Positions 43,540 through 51,968 are shown, counted from the first letter of the stretch. The stretch: DNA of 64,000 nt from Longitalea arenae (GCF_016924755.1 NZ_JAFFJX010000009.1:186001-250000), one strand, 5' to 3'. Program-made: numbers and translations. The notes: a model not told the origin generated them from the letters alone.

Positions 43540-45375
43540 TTAACCGCGGGGCCTGGGGCTGAAACGGCCGGGACCAAGCTCGCCTTTTTCTTTGGCCGGA
43601 CCATTCGGTTTTACAGGCTGGTTCTTTGATTCTGCTTCTTTCTTGTCTTGCTCTTCCTGCTCTTTCTGCTCTTTGCCGGCGCCCTCTTTTTCTTCCTTGT
43701 CTTTTTGTTCCTTAGCCAGGCGTTCTTTTTCGGCGCGTTCTTTATCTTCTTTTTCCTTTTGCTCTTTAGCGATGCGTTCTTTTTCTGCCCGCTCCCTGTC
43801 TTCTTTCTCTTTTAGCTCTTTGGCGATACGGTCTTTTTCTTCTTTCTCTTTATGCTCTTTCTCGGCGCGCTCTTTATCTTCTTTATCCTTTTGTTCTTTA
43901 GCGATGCGTTCTTTTTCTGCCCGCTCCCTGTCTTCTTTTTCTTTTTGTTCTTTGGCTATACGGTCTTTTTCTTCTTTCTCTTTATGCTCTTTTTCGGCGC
44001 GTTCTTTATCTTCTTTATCCTTTTGTTCTTTAGCGATGCGGTCTTTTTCTGCCCGCTCCCTGTCTTCTTTTTCTTTTTGTTCTTTGGCTATACGGTCTTT
44101 TTCTTCTTTCTCTTTATGCTCTTTCTCAGCCCGCTCTTTATCTTCCTTATCCTTTTGCTCTTTGGCGATGCGGTCTTTTTCTTCTTTGTCTTTCTTTTCT
44201 TTCTCAGCACGCTCTTTATCTTCTTTATCCTTTTGTTCTTTGGCTATACGGTCTTTTTCTTCTTTGTCTTTCTTTTCTTTTTCAGCGCGCTCTTTATCTT
44301 CCCTGTCTTTTTGTTCTTTGGCAATACGGTCTTTTTCCTCCTTGTCTTTCTTTTCTTTCTCAGCACGCTCTTTATCTTCTTTATCCTTTTGTTCTTTAGC
44401 GATGCGGTCTTTGTCTTCTTTGTCCTTCTTTTCTTTCTCGGCGCGCTCTTTATCTTCCTTGTCCTTTTGTTCTTTGGCGATGCGGTCTTTTTCCTCTTTG
44501 TCCTTCTTTTCTTTCTCAGCACGCTCTTTATCTTCTTTATCCTTTTGTTCTTTGGCTATACGGTCTTTTTCCTCTTTGTCCTTCTTTTCTTTCTCTGTGC
44601 GCTCTTTATCTTCCTTGTCCTTTTGTTCTTTGGCTATACGGTCTTTTTCCTCTTTGTCCTTCTTTTCTTTCTCCGCGCGCTCCTTATCTTCCCTGTCTTT
44701 TTGTTCTTTGGCTATACGGTCTTTTTCCTCTTTGTCCTTCTTTTCTTTTTCCACGCGCTCTTTATCTTCCTTGTCCTTTTGTTCTTTTGCTATACGGTCT
44801 TTTTCATTTTTCTCTTTCTGCTCTTTTTCCAAGCGCTCTTTTACTTCGCGGTCTTTGGGATTGAAGCGGCCGCCGGGACCAAAGCCACCTCCTTTGACGA
44901 CACTGTCTTTTTTACCGAAGATACCTCCCGGACCATAACCCTTTTTTTCTTTCTCGAGGCGTTCCCGCACCAGACGTTCTCTCTCTTCTCTGGCTAAACG
45001 CTCTCTTTCCAGCCGCTCCCTTTCCAAACGTTCTTTTTCCAAACGTTCCTTTTCCAGCCGCTCCCTTTCTAGACGTTCTCTTTCCAAACGTTCTCTTTCT
45101 TCACGCTCTTTAATACTAACAGGTCTATTAGGCCTTGTCGTGTTATAATTATTTTGTGTGTTGTTGTTAACGATCACTACCTGTTGTTGTTGAACAGGGG
45201 GTTGTTCTTTTACTACCACCACTTTCTCAATGACCCGGGGAGGTTCTTTAACAACAATGACTCTTGCTGGCGGTGGTGCGGTACTATAAACCGTTGTGTG
45301 GGTAGCGTGGCAGGCAGCTAGTAAAATTACTATTCCACTATAGGAACATGCCGATACGATTTGCTGGTAATTCAT
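43540..45375 (-). CDS. Repetitive charged (Lys/Glu-rich) surface or periplasmic lipoprotein
   Basis: About 611 residues from ATG 45375, which gives a lipoprotein signal MNYQQIVSACSYSGIVILLAACHA (lipid Cys22); the frame also continues to an ATG at 45426. After a Pro/Val/Gln-rich spacer and an Arg/Glu coiled-coil tract (RERLEKERLEKERL), two Gly-rich linkers (GYGPGGIFGKK and GFGPGGRFNPKD) lead into a long run of repeats, residues 193-576. It starts with nine 26-residue units (DRIAKEQKDKEDKERAEKEK type), then alternating 18- and 26-residue units. The tail is Pro/Gly-rich (GPGRFSPRPRG). It should be a long helical rod or coiled coil anchored by a lipid. No enzyme domain is present and the function is unknown. 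Confidence 0.75.
   Translation of the reverse strand: MNYQQIVSACSYSGIVILLAACHATHTTVYSTAPPPARVIVVKEPPRVIEKVVVVKEQPPVQQQQVVIVNNNTQNNYNTTRPNRPVSIKEREERERLERERLERERLEKERLEKERLERERLERERLAREERERLVRERLEKEKKGYGPGGIFGKKDSVVKGGGFGPGGRFNPKDREVKERLEKEQKEKNEKDRIAKEQKDKEDKERVEKEKKDKEEKDRIAKEQKDREDKERAEKEKKDKEEKDRIAKEQKDKEDKERTEKEKKDKEEKDRIAKEQKDKEDKERAEKEKKDKEEKDRIAKEQKDKEDKERAEKEKKDKEDKDRIAKEQKDKEDKERAEKEKKDKEEKDRIAKEQKDREDKERAEKEKKDKEEKDRIAKEQKDKEDKERAEKEKKDKEEKDRIAKEQKDKEDKERAEKEHKEKEEKDRIAKEQKEKEDRERAEKDRIAKEQKDKEDKERAEKEHKEKEEKDRIAKEQKEKEDRERAEKERIAKEQKDKEDKERAEKEHKEKEEKDRIAKELKEKEDRERAEKERIAKEQKEKEDKERAEKERLAKEQKDKEEKEGAGKEQKEQEEQDKKEAESKNQPVKPNGPAKEKGELGPGRFSPRPRG
43648..44799 (-). repeat. 78/54-bp tandem repeat array inside the lipoprotein gene
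   Basis: Reading on the minus strand: nine consecutive 78-bp (26-codon) units, then units of 54, 78, 54, 78, 54, 54 and 78 bp, sixteen in all. Unit consensus starts DRIAKEQK; units differ by single substitutions (EDK/EEK, A/T/V at one site, KKDK/HKEK). The alternation gives a higher-order period of 132 bp near the C-terminal end. Array length should vary between strains by recombination or slippage (inference). Confidence 0.9.
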
Positions 45376-45923
45376 GGGGTTACAGTTTTTAAGGTAAACT
45401 TCCTCTTGTGCATCAATAGGTTGCATAGCAGCAGGAGAAGCTTATCATAATAACGTTCATTATGCTTTTTTGGTATATAAAAAGATTATAATTCATTAAT
45501 AATGTGGATAATATGCTGCCAGGAACGGCGCTCTGTTGCCATGAAGGTTGGCGTTATTTATACACTTGTGTGCCGATGACCAATTAATCCCGGCCGTTTG
45601 ATTTACAACAATAATTCGCCTGAAATATCATATAACCGCTTTGCGGTATTGCTTATTAATTTTTTTTAATGTAGCTTAGGCACGAAAACCTAACAGTTCC
45701 GTATATCCCCGGTTTACTTTGCTTTAAAGTCTCATTGGTTTCCCAGCTCTGACAGTAAGTACATATCGTTTAAAAAGAACACGGTTAAGGATCCTGATGC
45801 CTTGCATCAGCACAAGGTATTTCATCTGTATCCCTCATACATTATGGTAATAGACGATCGATGTTTACAATATCGAAGGGAAATGCTTTGTATTATTTTC
45901 TTTAACCTTTAAAACATGCGCTT
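45376..45923. other. Intergenic region upstream of the C1A peptidase operon
   Basis: About 550 bases between divergent genes. No supported gene. A TACTTTG sequence near 45717 is a -7-like element with a one-base spacer instead of two, and another AT-rich candidate lies at about 45880-45900. The promoter of the peptidase operon cannot be fixed. Confidence 0.35.
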
Positions 45924-47036
45924 ATGAACAAGTCAGAAGAACTGAATGCGCTCCGAAGCACCCTGCTTCAAAATGACAGCAGCTGGAATGCCGGCACAAA
46001 CATGATTTTCGAACTTTCGACAGAAGAACAAATCAAACGGCTGGGTTATACGCCTGGTCCGGGTGAACCCAGCCTTAGCGAGCAGGAAGCCTTAGCACAG
46101 GCCAATTTGCTCAATTTCAATGTACGCAGAAGCGCTTATGGCAATGAGTTTGGTGCACCGGCTGCATTCGATTGGCGCAATAAGGGCGGACTGAACTTTG
46201 TAACTTCTGTAAAAGACCAGGGCAGTTGTGGTTCCTGTGTGGCATTTGGTACGATTGCATCAGTGGAAAGCAGGATCAAGATCCTGAAAAATAATCCGGC
46301 TTATGCCGTCGACCATTCCGAAGCTCATTTGTTCTATTGCCTGGCAAGGGCGGAAAGCCGGAATTGCAGTAATGGCTGGTGGCCCGAGCGAGCCCTTGAA
46401 AATTACAAAACCACCGGTGTTACCGATGAAGCCTGCTATCCATATGTAGCCGGTGATCAGAACTGCACAGGCCGTTGTGCCGATTGGCAGAACCGCGTAA
46501 CCAAAGTGCAGACCTATTCTAATAAAACAGATATTGCTTCCATCAAAGAGTGGTTATCGACCAATGGTCCAATGATCGCCTGCTTCTCGGTGTACTCCGA
46601 TTTCTTCGCCTATAATAATGGAATTTATCGCAAATCGGCCAACGCCCAATTCCGCGGCGGCCACTGCGTATGTTGTGTAGGGTACAACGATGCGCAACAG
46701 TTCTGGATCTGTAAGAACAGCTGGGGCGCTGGCTGGGGCGAAAGCGGTTATTTCCGTATTGGTTATGGCGAGTGTGGTATCGATAGCGCCATGCAGGGTG
46801 TTGATGCCATTGTTGATACAGCCTGGTTGAGTAATATCAGCGTAAAAGGTTTGTGGAACAATAAATCTGACCGCAACGCATATGCATACCTGGGTAACGA
46901 AGGCTGGAAAAGGATCACCAACAGTAATGATGTTAATTTCTACATGATGTTAAATGACCTGGCTACTGCTAAATCAGCCGGACGCAATGTAACAGCCCAT
47001 GTAGAGAACGGGATCATCACTGAGGTGTATGCTTAA
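45924..47036 (+). CDS. Papain-family (C1A) cysteine peptidase with C-terminal accessory domain
   Basis: A 370-residue protein with no signal peptide. Residues 1-78 are a possible prodomain (LSTEEQIKRLGYTPGPGEPSL). The catalytic domain has Gln99 (oxyanion hole) and Cys105 in VKDQGSCGSCVAFGTIASVESR, His247 in FRGGHCVCCVGYND and Asn265 in FWICKNSWGAGWGESGYFRIGYG; the Trp usual after the catalytic Cys is Val here. The C-terminal 65 residues (VKGLWNNKSDRNAYAYL...GWKRI...IITEVYA) form a separate domain also found alone in the next gene product. The peptidase, domain protein and I42 inhibitor genes are packed in one operon. Cytoplasmic location is suggested by the lack of a signal, but a non-classical export route is not excluded. 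Confidence 0.92.
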   Translation: MNKSEELNALRSTLLQNDSSWNAGTNMIFELSTEEQIKRLGYTPGPGEPSLSEQEALAQANLLNFNVRRSAYGNEFGAPAAFDWRNKGGLNFVTSVKDQGSCGSCVAFGTIASVESRIKILKNNPAYAVDHSEAHLFYCLARAESRNCSNGWWPERALENYKTTGVTDEACYPYVAGDQNCTGRCADWQNRVTKVQTYSNKTDIASIKEWLSTNGPMIACFSVYSDFFAYNNGIYRKSANAQFRGGHCVCCVGYNDAQQFWICKNSWGAGWGESGYFRIGYGECGIDSAMQGVDAIVDTAWLSNISVKGLWNNKSDRNAYAYLGNEGWKRITNSNDVNFYMMLNDLATAKSAGRNVTAHVENGIITEVYA

Positions 47037-47095
47037 TGCGATCTTATAGCTCAGTGTTCTTTAAAGGAACCATTATTCACAAAAAAAATTATAAC

Positions 47096-47524
47096 ATGTC
47101 CAAAAAGAATATACCAACTGATATGCCGTCTGCATCAGCCATGTCAGCAGCATCCACAGCAAGCGAAAGCTTTGCACCCGAAGCGCAGCCCCTCTTGCCT
47201 TCAAAAACGGAGAATGGTAAAACGGGTGGTTCGCTTTTAGCTACCCCATTTGACGCTATTAAGGAGTTGGAGAAGGGACAGGCCGAGGAAGGATTTGGCG
47301 CCGGCGTGTGGCATTCCAATAAGAAGGTAGTGGGTTTATGGACCATTGCCCAAACCCGCAATGCATGGGTGAATTTAACCGACCTGGGTTGGAAGAAGTT
47401 CTATAGCGGATCAGATTCTTCCATAGTGGCATTTAACATCATTGCCGGCAGTGCTTTGGAAAAGCAAACCCTGGTAAATGTGTTGATCGAGAACGACCAG
47501 ATCATTGAAATATATGCCTGGTAA
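47096..47524 (+). CDS. Stand-alone copy of the peptidase's C-terminal domain
   Basis: A 142-residue protein whose last 65-70 residues (VVGLWTIAQTRNAWVNLTDLGWKKF...NVLIENDQIIEIYAW) align with the C-terminus of the peptidase encoded 60 bp upstream (VKGLWNNKSDRNAYAYLGNEGWKRI...AHVENGIITEVYA). Shared positions are GLW, RNA, LGWKxx and ENxxIxExYA. Residues 1-75 are low-complexity (Ala/Ser/Pro, then Lys/Glu) and look unfolded. No signal peptide. ATG 47096 is chosen; an upstream in-frame start at 47036 would overlap the peptidase stop. Possible roles are scaffold, competitor or substrate of the peptidase (inference). Confidence 0.78.
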   Translation: MSKKNIPTDMPSASAMSAASTASESFAPEAQPLLPSKTENGKTGGSLLATPFDAIKELEKGQAEEGFGAGVWHSNKKVVGLWTIAQTRNAWVNLTDLGWKKFYSGSDSSIVAFNIIAGSALEKQTLVNVLIENDQIIEIYAW

Positions 47525-47564
47525 AATGGCTTGCTAATACCAATACTACTTTGACAGGCTTTAT

Positions 47565-47990
47565 ATGAAGGTGCAGTATATTTATAGAGACTGTATGCTG
47601 AAACCGGCTATATGGCCGGTCAAAGTAGTACTTATACTCTTTCTTTTAGTTAGTTCCTTAAATATGCATTATATGCAGGAGTATCAATTGAGTGAAGCTG
47701 ATAATGGAAAAAAATTACAGCTCAAAATGGATGACCATGTAGTGATAAAGCTCCCCGCCAGTCCGGGTACAGGCTATAACTGGGAAGTACAGCCCAACAG
47801 CCATTTTAGTGTATCACATCAATATAAGACCCAGGCCGATGCAGGTATAGGATCGGGCGGCGTGGATATTTTTAAGCTGAACCCCCAGGCGCGGGTGCAA
47901 AATGGTTCCATACGATTTTTATATCGCCGGGCCTGGGAAGATGCGTCAAAGGCAGGTAAACAATTTGGTTTCAGCTACCAGATCCAGTAG
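47565..47990 (+). CDS. Chagasin-like (I42 family) cysteine peptidase inhibitor, membrane-anchored or exported
   Basis: A 141-residue protein with an N-terminal hydrophobic segment (about 18-33), a signal peptide or anchor. The rest has the three loops that chagasin uses to block papain-type enzymes: SPGTGYNW (66-73, the NPTTGY loop), GIGSGGVDIF (94-103, the GxGG loop) and RRAWEDASKAGK (121-132, the RPW loop). Strands between them (HVVIKLPAS, GSIRFLY, FGFSYQI) fit the Ig-like fold. An ATG at 47595 is an alternative start. It lies 40 bp after the domain protein gene, in the same operon as the C1A peptidase, making that peptidase the obvious target. It may protect the cell if the enzyme acts outside. 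Confidence 0.85.
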   Translation: MKVQYIYRDCMLKPAIWPVKVVLILFLLVSSLNMHYMQEYQLSEADNGKKLQLKMDDHVVIKLPASPGTGYNWEVQPNSHFSVSHQYKTQADAGIGSGGVDIFKLNPQARVQNGSIRFLYRRAWEDASKAGKQFGFSYQIQ

Positions 47991-48045
47991 AAAGCTTGAA
48001 ACCAGGTTTGAAGAGCCACCAAGGGCCAATTATGACAGCAGTAAG

Positions 48046-48486
48046 CTATCGTTTTAAAACGATCTTGTAACTCTTGTAGTCAACGGTAGCGCTGGCATAG
48101 CGGGGTTCGTGCAGGACCATGGAATGATCAGTCAGCATAACGATATTATATTTAAAGCCCTGCACATTTACTTTGAGATTCTTCTCCGAATAGGTATAGC
48201 TGGCAGTATCGTAGGTGCCGTTAATGAAAGAATATAGTTTGCCATCCGTTCTGAAGTCCATATACTCACCGGTTTTTCCCTCATACTTATTAGGAACCGC
48301 TGCGGCCGTTGACGTGTATGTGGTGTCAAGGATCTGAACAAGACTCCACTTGTTCATTAGTTTTTCGGTCAGGCCTTTTTCTTCTTCTTTTTTGCAGGCG
48401 GCAGTACAGACAATTAATAATGCCATAGAGGCAAAGGCAGTTAACGGGCTGTGTCCGTTAAGCCGGTTTGGTACGAAATAAAACAT
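48046..48486 (-). CDS. Lipocalin-like lipoprotein
   Basis: A 146-residue lipoprotein: signal ending LIVCTAACKK, then a small beta-rich domain starting NKWSLVQILDTTY and containing EYMDFRTDGKLYSFINGTYDTASYTY and DHSMVLHEPRY, the pattern of short Bacteroidota lipocalin-like proteins. The frame runs to TTG 48498, and ATG 48486 is chosen. It is convergent with the inhibitor gene (55 bp between stops), so not in its operon. A ligand is not evident. Confidence 0.72.
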   Translation of the reverse strand: MFYFVPNRLNGHSPLTAFASMALLIVCTAACKKEEEKGLTEKLMNKWSLVQILDTTYTSTAAAVPNKYEGKTGEYMDFRTDGKLYSFINGTYDTASYTYSEKNLKVNVQGFKYNIVMLTDHSMVLHEPRYASATVDYKSYKIVLKR

Positions 48487-48887
48487 GACAATAACCAAGG
48501 TTTAATTAGTAAAATGAGGCCGTTCTTAAGCGATGCCAGAACGCTGTGGAGGTTTTGAGTGGGGGACCTGGTTTTTCATGAATGAAGGCCTTATAAAAAT
48601 AAGAAAAAGATGGGTTATAAATCAATAAGATGGGAATCTTTTCCTAACGGACGTCACTATTTACAAAAAAATCGGTTAAAAAAATTACATTATACAAGAG
48701 GTGTGAGCGGTAACAAATTTGTGTGTATTCAAAAATACCTGTAAATTCAATGACAGACCGGAATTAGCACTGCACCCCGTAACCCGGTAAGTATTGATTC
48801 AGCATTTATCTTTTAAATAAGATCTGCCAGTTAAGGATATTGATTTGTCAGCCGCTCGTATTGGATTACCATTAAATATTGGTGACT
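48487..48887. other. Intergenic region, no gene seen
   Basis: About 400 AT-rich bases between two divergent genes, presumably holding both promoters. I see no exact -7 box, no hairpin with a T run and no supported reading frame. Confidence 0.35.
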
Positions 48888-49253
48888 ATGGCCAAATCGC
48901 CAAAAAAGAAGGGCAATGGAAAGAAAAGGAAGGGAACGAAGGAAAGTCCCGTTAAACTATATGCAGTTTCAAACAGGGTATTCACCCAAAACCCCGAAGC
49001 GCTTTTAAAACAATTACTGAAGCCAGACCGCATCCTTCCGCGGCTGGTACTTTATAAAGAGGATCTTATTTACTTGTTCGGCATGGATGCTGTTGAAGCC
49101 AGCCGGCTTATCACCCAAATCAGGAAGAAAGAAAATACCGTGAACGGGCGTTGGGTTTTCATAAAGGAATTGAGCAGATACACAGGCGTTCTGGAAGAAC
49201 GGGTATATGTATACCTGTTAAGTTTAACGGTGAAAGAACGCATTTTATCATAA
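48888..49253 (+). CDS. Hypothetical basic protein
   Basis: A 121-residue protein with a Lys-rich N-terminus (SPKKKGNGKKRKG) followed by a folded-looking helical part: NPEALLKQLLKPDRILPRLVLYKEDLIYLFGMDAVEASRLITQIRKKEN and FIKELSRYTGVLEERVYVYLLSLTV. The two halves resemble a pair of small helix-turn-helix units seen in helix-turn-helix-domain proteins of Bacteroidota, but no specific family is recognised. ATG 48888 is chosen over a TTG nine bases upstream. DNA or RNA binding is a guess from charge and helix layout. Confidence 0.55.
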   Translation: MAKSPKKKGNGKKRKGTKESPVKLYAVSNRVFTQNPEALLKQLLKPDRILPRLVLYKEDLIYLFGMDAVEASRLITQIRKKENTVNGRWVFIKELSRYTGVLEERVYVYLLSLTVKERILS

Positions 49254-49268
49254 AGAAATACGATTGTT

Positions 49269-49487
49269 ATGCGAAAATCAAGAATGAAAAGGATCAAGAC
49301 CTATGGTTACAAGAAGAAAAGAGTGATTGTACCGCGGGCAAAAAAAAGGAAAAAGAAGTGGTGCTCAGATAAGGAGTTTTATGCAGATTTTACACCGCGC
49401 CATGTTATCAAAAGGCATGAAGGGCGCAAGGTGAGAAGAGCAAACAGGACTGCCAGCAAGCCGTCAACTTTGCGGGTAGTGAAATAA
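49269..49487 (+). CDS. Small very basic hypothetical protein
   Basis: A 72-residue frame 15 bp after the preceding gene, with about one Lys/Arg in two or three residues (MRKSRMKRIKTYGYKKKRV...RAKKRKKKW). Spacing suggests co-transcription, and a terminator follows at 49511-49546. Low-complexity basic composition may also arise by chance in A-rich DNA, so the call is tentative. If real, nucleic-acid binding is likely. Confidence 0.4.
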   Translation: MRKSRMKRIKTYGYKKKRVIVPRAKKRKKKWCSDKEFYADFTPRHVIKRHEGRKVRRANRTASKPSTLRVVK

Positions 49488-49510
49488 TAGTGTTTTGTTT
49501 TACCATGAAA

Positions 49511-49546
49511 GGGGCCGTTCCACAGCAGGTGGGATGGCTTTTTTTT
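49511..49546 (+). terminator. Rho-independent terminator
   Basis: GGCCGTTCC (49513-49521) pairs with GGGATGGCT (49531-49539) through two or three G-U pairs, with a 9-base loop and a run of eight T. It closes the two small basic genes. The right arm is identical to that of the terminator at 22299-22331. Confidence 0.65.
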
Positions 49547-49963
49547 ATGGTGCGATGACATTTTTTGCAGGCATGAATTTTATAACAGATAAAAAGATAT
49601 GCAGATCCTGACGGAGCATTTAATGAGTAGAGAAAACTAATCCGGAACACTTATTAGAAAGAATAATGTTTTTTTGTAACTTAATAGCCAGGGTGATCGA
49701 AGGAATGTGGAAATTCTCGTTTTCTGCCGCCATTGGCTGAAAAGTTTTTTCACCTTAAATTCGTGCCGAATGGATATCTGTTATCTATCATAACCTATCC
49801 GCCTTATTCTCACACGCAAGTTATCATTAACCTAAGACCATCTGCTGCCTGAATGCGCAGTTTTAACAATGGATGTGAAGCATCTCATTGCAATTGATTG
49901 TTTTGTCTTTCAGTAAATTATATTAATTGTTCAATTGAACTATGAATGCCGCAGGAGTAATCA
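49547..49963. promoter_or_regulatory. Upstream region of locus B with a perfect palindrome (49929-49940)
   Basis: No gene seen. GTTCAATTGAAC at 49929-49940 is a perfect 12-bp palindrome ending 23 bp before the sigma-factor ATG and is a candidate operator. AGGAG at 49952-49956 is a fair ribosome binding site for that gene. Confidence 0.45.
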
Positions 49964-50560
49964 ATGAAATCTAGCCAGTTTACTGAGATTCAAATTATTG
50001 ACGGCTTGAAAAACAACGACAGCCGGGTATTCGATCACTTGTTTAACGAATACTATACCCAACTGCAATACTTCGCGGAGCGCCTGGTTAGTAACCGGGA
50101 AGAAGCGCAGGACATAGTCATTACCGTCTTTCGTAAATTCTGGAGCATTAAAGACAATTTTCAAACGATCAATAATATAAAAGCCTTTTTTTATATAACC
50201 GTGCGCAACCAGTGTTTGGATTTTTTGCGTTACAGGCAACGGTTGAATGAAGTAAAAAAGGAATATGAATCACACCTGCTCACCGCAGATGAATTAAAAC
50301 AGTCGGAGCATCTGATCATTGAAACCGACCTCATTAACAAGATCTATAAAGAGGTGCAGAAGCTTCCCAACCGCTGCCGTGAAATTTTCATTCTCACCTA
50401 CTTCAAGGGACTTAAAACAAAGGAAATAGCATCGGCGCTGCAGATCTCAGAAAGTGCAGTAACTACCCAAAGATCATTGGCCATCAAATACTTAAAGCAT
50501 GCTTTTTCTCAGGAAGGCTATGTATTCTTTTGCCTGGTACTGGCCGGTATGGACGTATAA
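49964..50560 (+). CDS. ECF sigma-70 factor 1 (locus B)
   Basis: A 198-residue FecI-like sigma factor. Region 2: DHLFNEYYTQLQYFAERLVSNREEAQDIVITVFRKFWSIKDN, with KAFFYITVRNQCLDFLRYRQR. Region 4: LPNRCREIFILTYFKGLKTKEIASALQISESAVTTQRSLAIKYLKHAF. It precedes fecR by 150 bp on the same strand and probably forms the classic sigma/anti-sigma pair with it. Its C-terminus (YVFFCLVLAGMDV) is short and hydrophobic but lacks the long tail seen in locus A. Confidence 0.93.
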   Translation: MKSSQFTEIQIIDGLKNNDSRVFDHLFNEYYTQLQYFAERLVSNREEAQDIVITVFRKFWSIKDNFQTINNIKAFFYITVRNQCLDFLRYRQRLNEVKKEYESHLLTADELKQSEHLIIETDLINKIYKEVQKLPNRCREIFILTYFKGLKTKEIASALQISESAVTTQRSLAIKYLKHAFSQEGYVFFCLVLAGMDV

Positions 50561-50710
50561 GGGATCTCAAAAAAAAATATTTTATATTTTTTTGGACAAA
50601 CTGCCGCTGCCATCCGTTTCTATTATATAACGGTTACCAAATTGTTATTTCTTTTCGGTTAAGGCAGGGCAAACAAACTTAATCAGATCACATTTTTAAA
50701 AGCGTTATGA

Positions 50711-51931
50711 ATGGCTGAAGAATCCTTTCATCTTTCCAATGAGTTGTTCGAAGTAGGAAACCTTATTTTAAAGTACAACCAGGGGGAGATCACCGAAGAA
50801 GAAAAAACAATACTGGATAATTGGATCAATGCCTCGGAAGGTAATCAACAGCTCTTTGCAACCTTAACGAACAATGACGCATTACAGGCAAAGCTGAACC
50901 AGCTTCATGAAATAGAAGGGACCAGGGAAGCAGCAAAGGATCGCGTAAAAGAAATGCTTTTCCCCGGCGCTTTAGTAACACCTATAAAACGCGCCGCTTA
51001 CAGCAGCTGGAAAACAGTGGCCGCTGCAGTTGTTGTTACAGCTGTTGTAGGTACCGGCGCCTGGTTTTTATTAAATAAAGAGAAACCGCAACAGATGGCA
51101 GTGGTTCAACCAACTGCGCATGCAAGCCAACAGGATATAGCGCCCGGGAGTTACAAAGCCCAGCTGATCCTGGATGATGGATCGGCCATTGTGCTGGATA
51201 GCGCCAATGCCGGTAAACTGGCGCAGCAGGGAAATATGCAGGTGGTGAGCAGGGATGGACAACTGGTTTATCAGCAGGGGACAGCATCAGAAAAAAAAGT
51301 TCTTTACAATACATTAAAGACAGCCCGGGGACAAATGTATCCGGTAAAGCTATCTGATGGTAGCGCTGTTTGGCTCAACTCTTCCTCTTCAATCCGTTTT
51401 CCTGTCGCATTTATTGAACAGGAAAGAAGAGTTGAAATTACTGGTGAAGCATATTTTGAAATTGCGCATAACGACCGCAAACCGTTTACGGTTAGGGTGA
51501 ACGGTGTGGATGTGCAGGTGGTAGGAACGGTGTTTAATATCAATTCATATGCCGATGAAAGCTCCCTGAGAACGACCTTGCTAAAAGGAGCGGTGAAAGT
51601 GAAGCAGGGTGATCAGCAGGTGTTGATAAAGCCGGGCGAGCAGGCGGAGGTAAAAGAGGAGAAGATAAGTGTGAAGAAAGCCGATGTTGAGCATGAAGTT
51701 GCCTGGAAACATGGCATCTTCGATTTCAAGAACGATAACCTGTCTACGATCATGCGGCAGATCTCGAGATGGTATGATATTGATGTGGTTTATGAAGGAA
51801 CCGTTCCTGATAAGAGAATAAGTGGCGGTATTTACAGAAATTCCAATTTGTCGGAAGTATTGAAGATCCTTGAAGGATTGAATGTAAAATTTGAAATCTC
51901 TGGTAAGAAGTTGGTTATAAAAGGAAAATAA
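50711..51931 (+). CDS. FecR-family anti-sigma factor (locus B)
   Basis: A 406-residue membrane anti-sigma factor, paralogous to the locus A protein. Cytoplasmic N-terminus with KYNQGEITEEEKTILDNWINASEGNQQLFATL; transmembrane helix at about 98-118 (VAAAVVVTAVVGTGAWFLL); periplasmic FecR domain with TARGQMYPVKLSDGSAVWLNSSSSIRFPVAF, EITGEAYFEIAH, VVGTVFNINSYADESSLRTTLLKGAVKV; C-terminal DUF4974-type part LSTIMRQISRWYDIDVVYEGT and SEVLKILEGLNVKFE. ATG 50711 is used; an out-of-frame ATG four bases upstream stops after three codons. It is followed after 37 bp by a second sigma gene. Confidence 0.95.
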   Translation: MAEESFHLSNELFEVGNLILKYNQGEITEEEKTILDNWINASEGNQQLFATLTNNDALQAKLNQLHEIEGTREAAKDRVKEMLFPGALVTPIKRAAYSSWKTVAAAVVVTAVVGTGAWFLLNKEKPQQMAVVQPTAHASQQDIAPGSYKAQLILDDGSAIVLDSANAGKLAQQGNMQVVSRDGQLVYQQGTASEKKVLYNTLKTARGQMYPVKLSDGSAVWLNSSSSIRFPVAFIEQERRVEITGEAYFEIAHNDRKPFTVRVNGVDVQVVGTVFNINSYADESSLRTTLLKGAVKVKQGDQQVLIKPGEQAEVKEEKISVKKADVEHEVAWKHGIFDFKNDNLSTIMRQISRWYDIDVVYEGTVPDKRISGGIYRNSNLSEVLKILEGLNVKFEISGKKLVIKGK

Positions 51932-51968
51932 CGGTAAAGAACTAATACCAAATATTAACGATTGTAGC

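Noticed and set aside
43592-44997. Two long open frames (448 and 381 codons) on the plus strand opposite the repeat lipoprotein, rich in Ser/Phe
   Set aside because: They result from the repeat DNA lacking stop codons in other frames. The minus-strand frame has a lipoprotein signal and conserved unit structure; these have neither.
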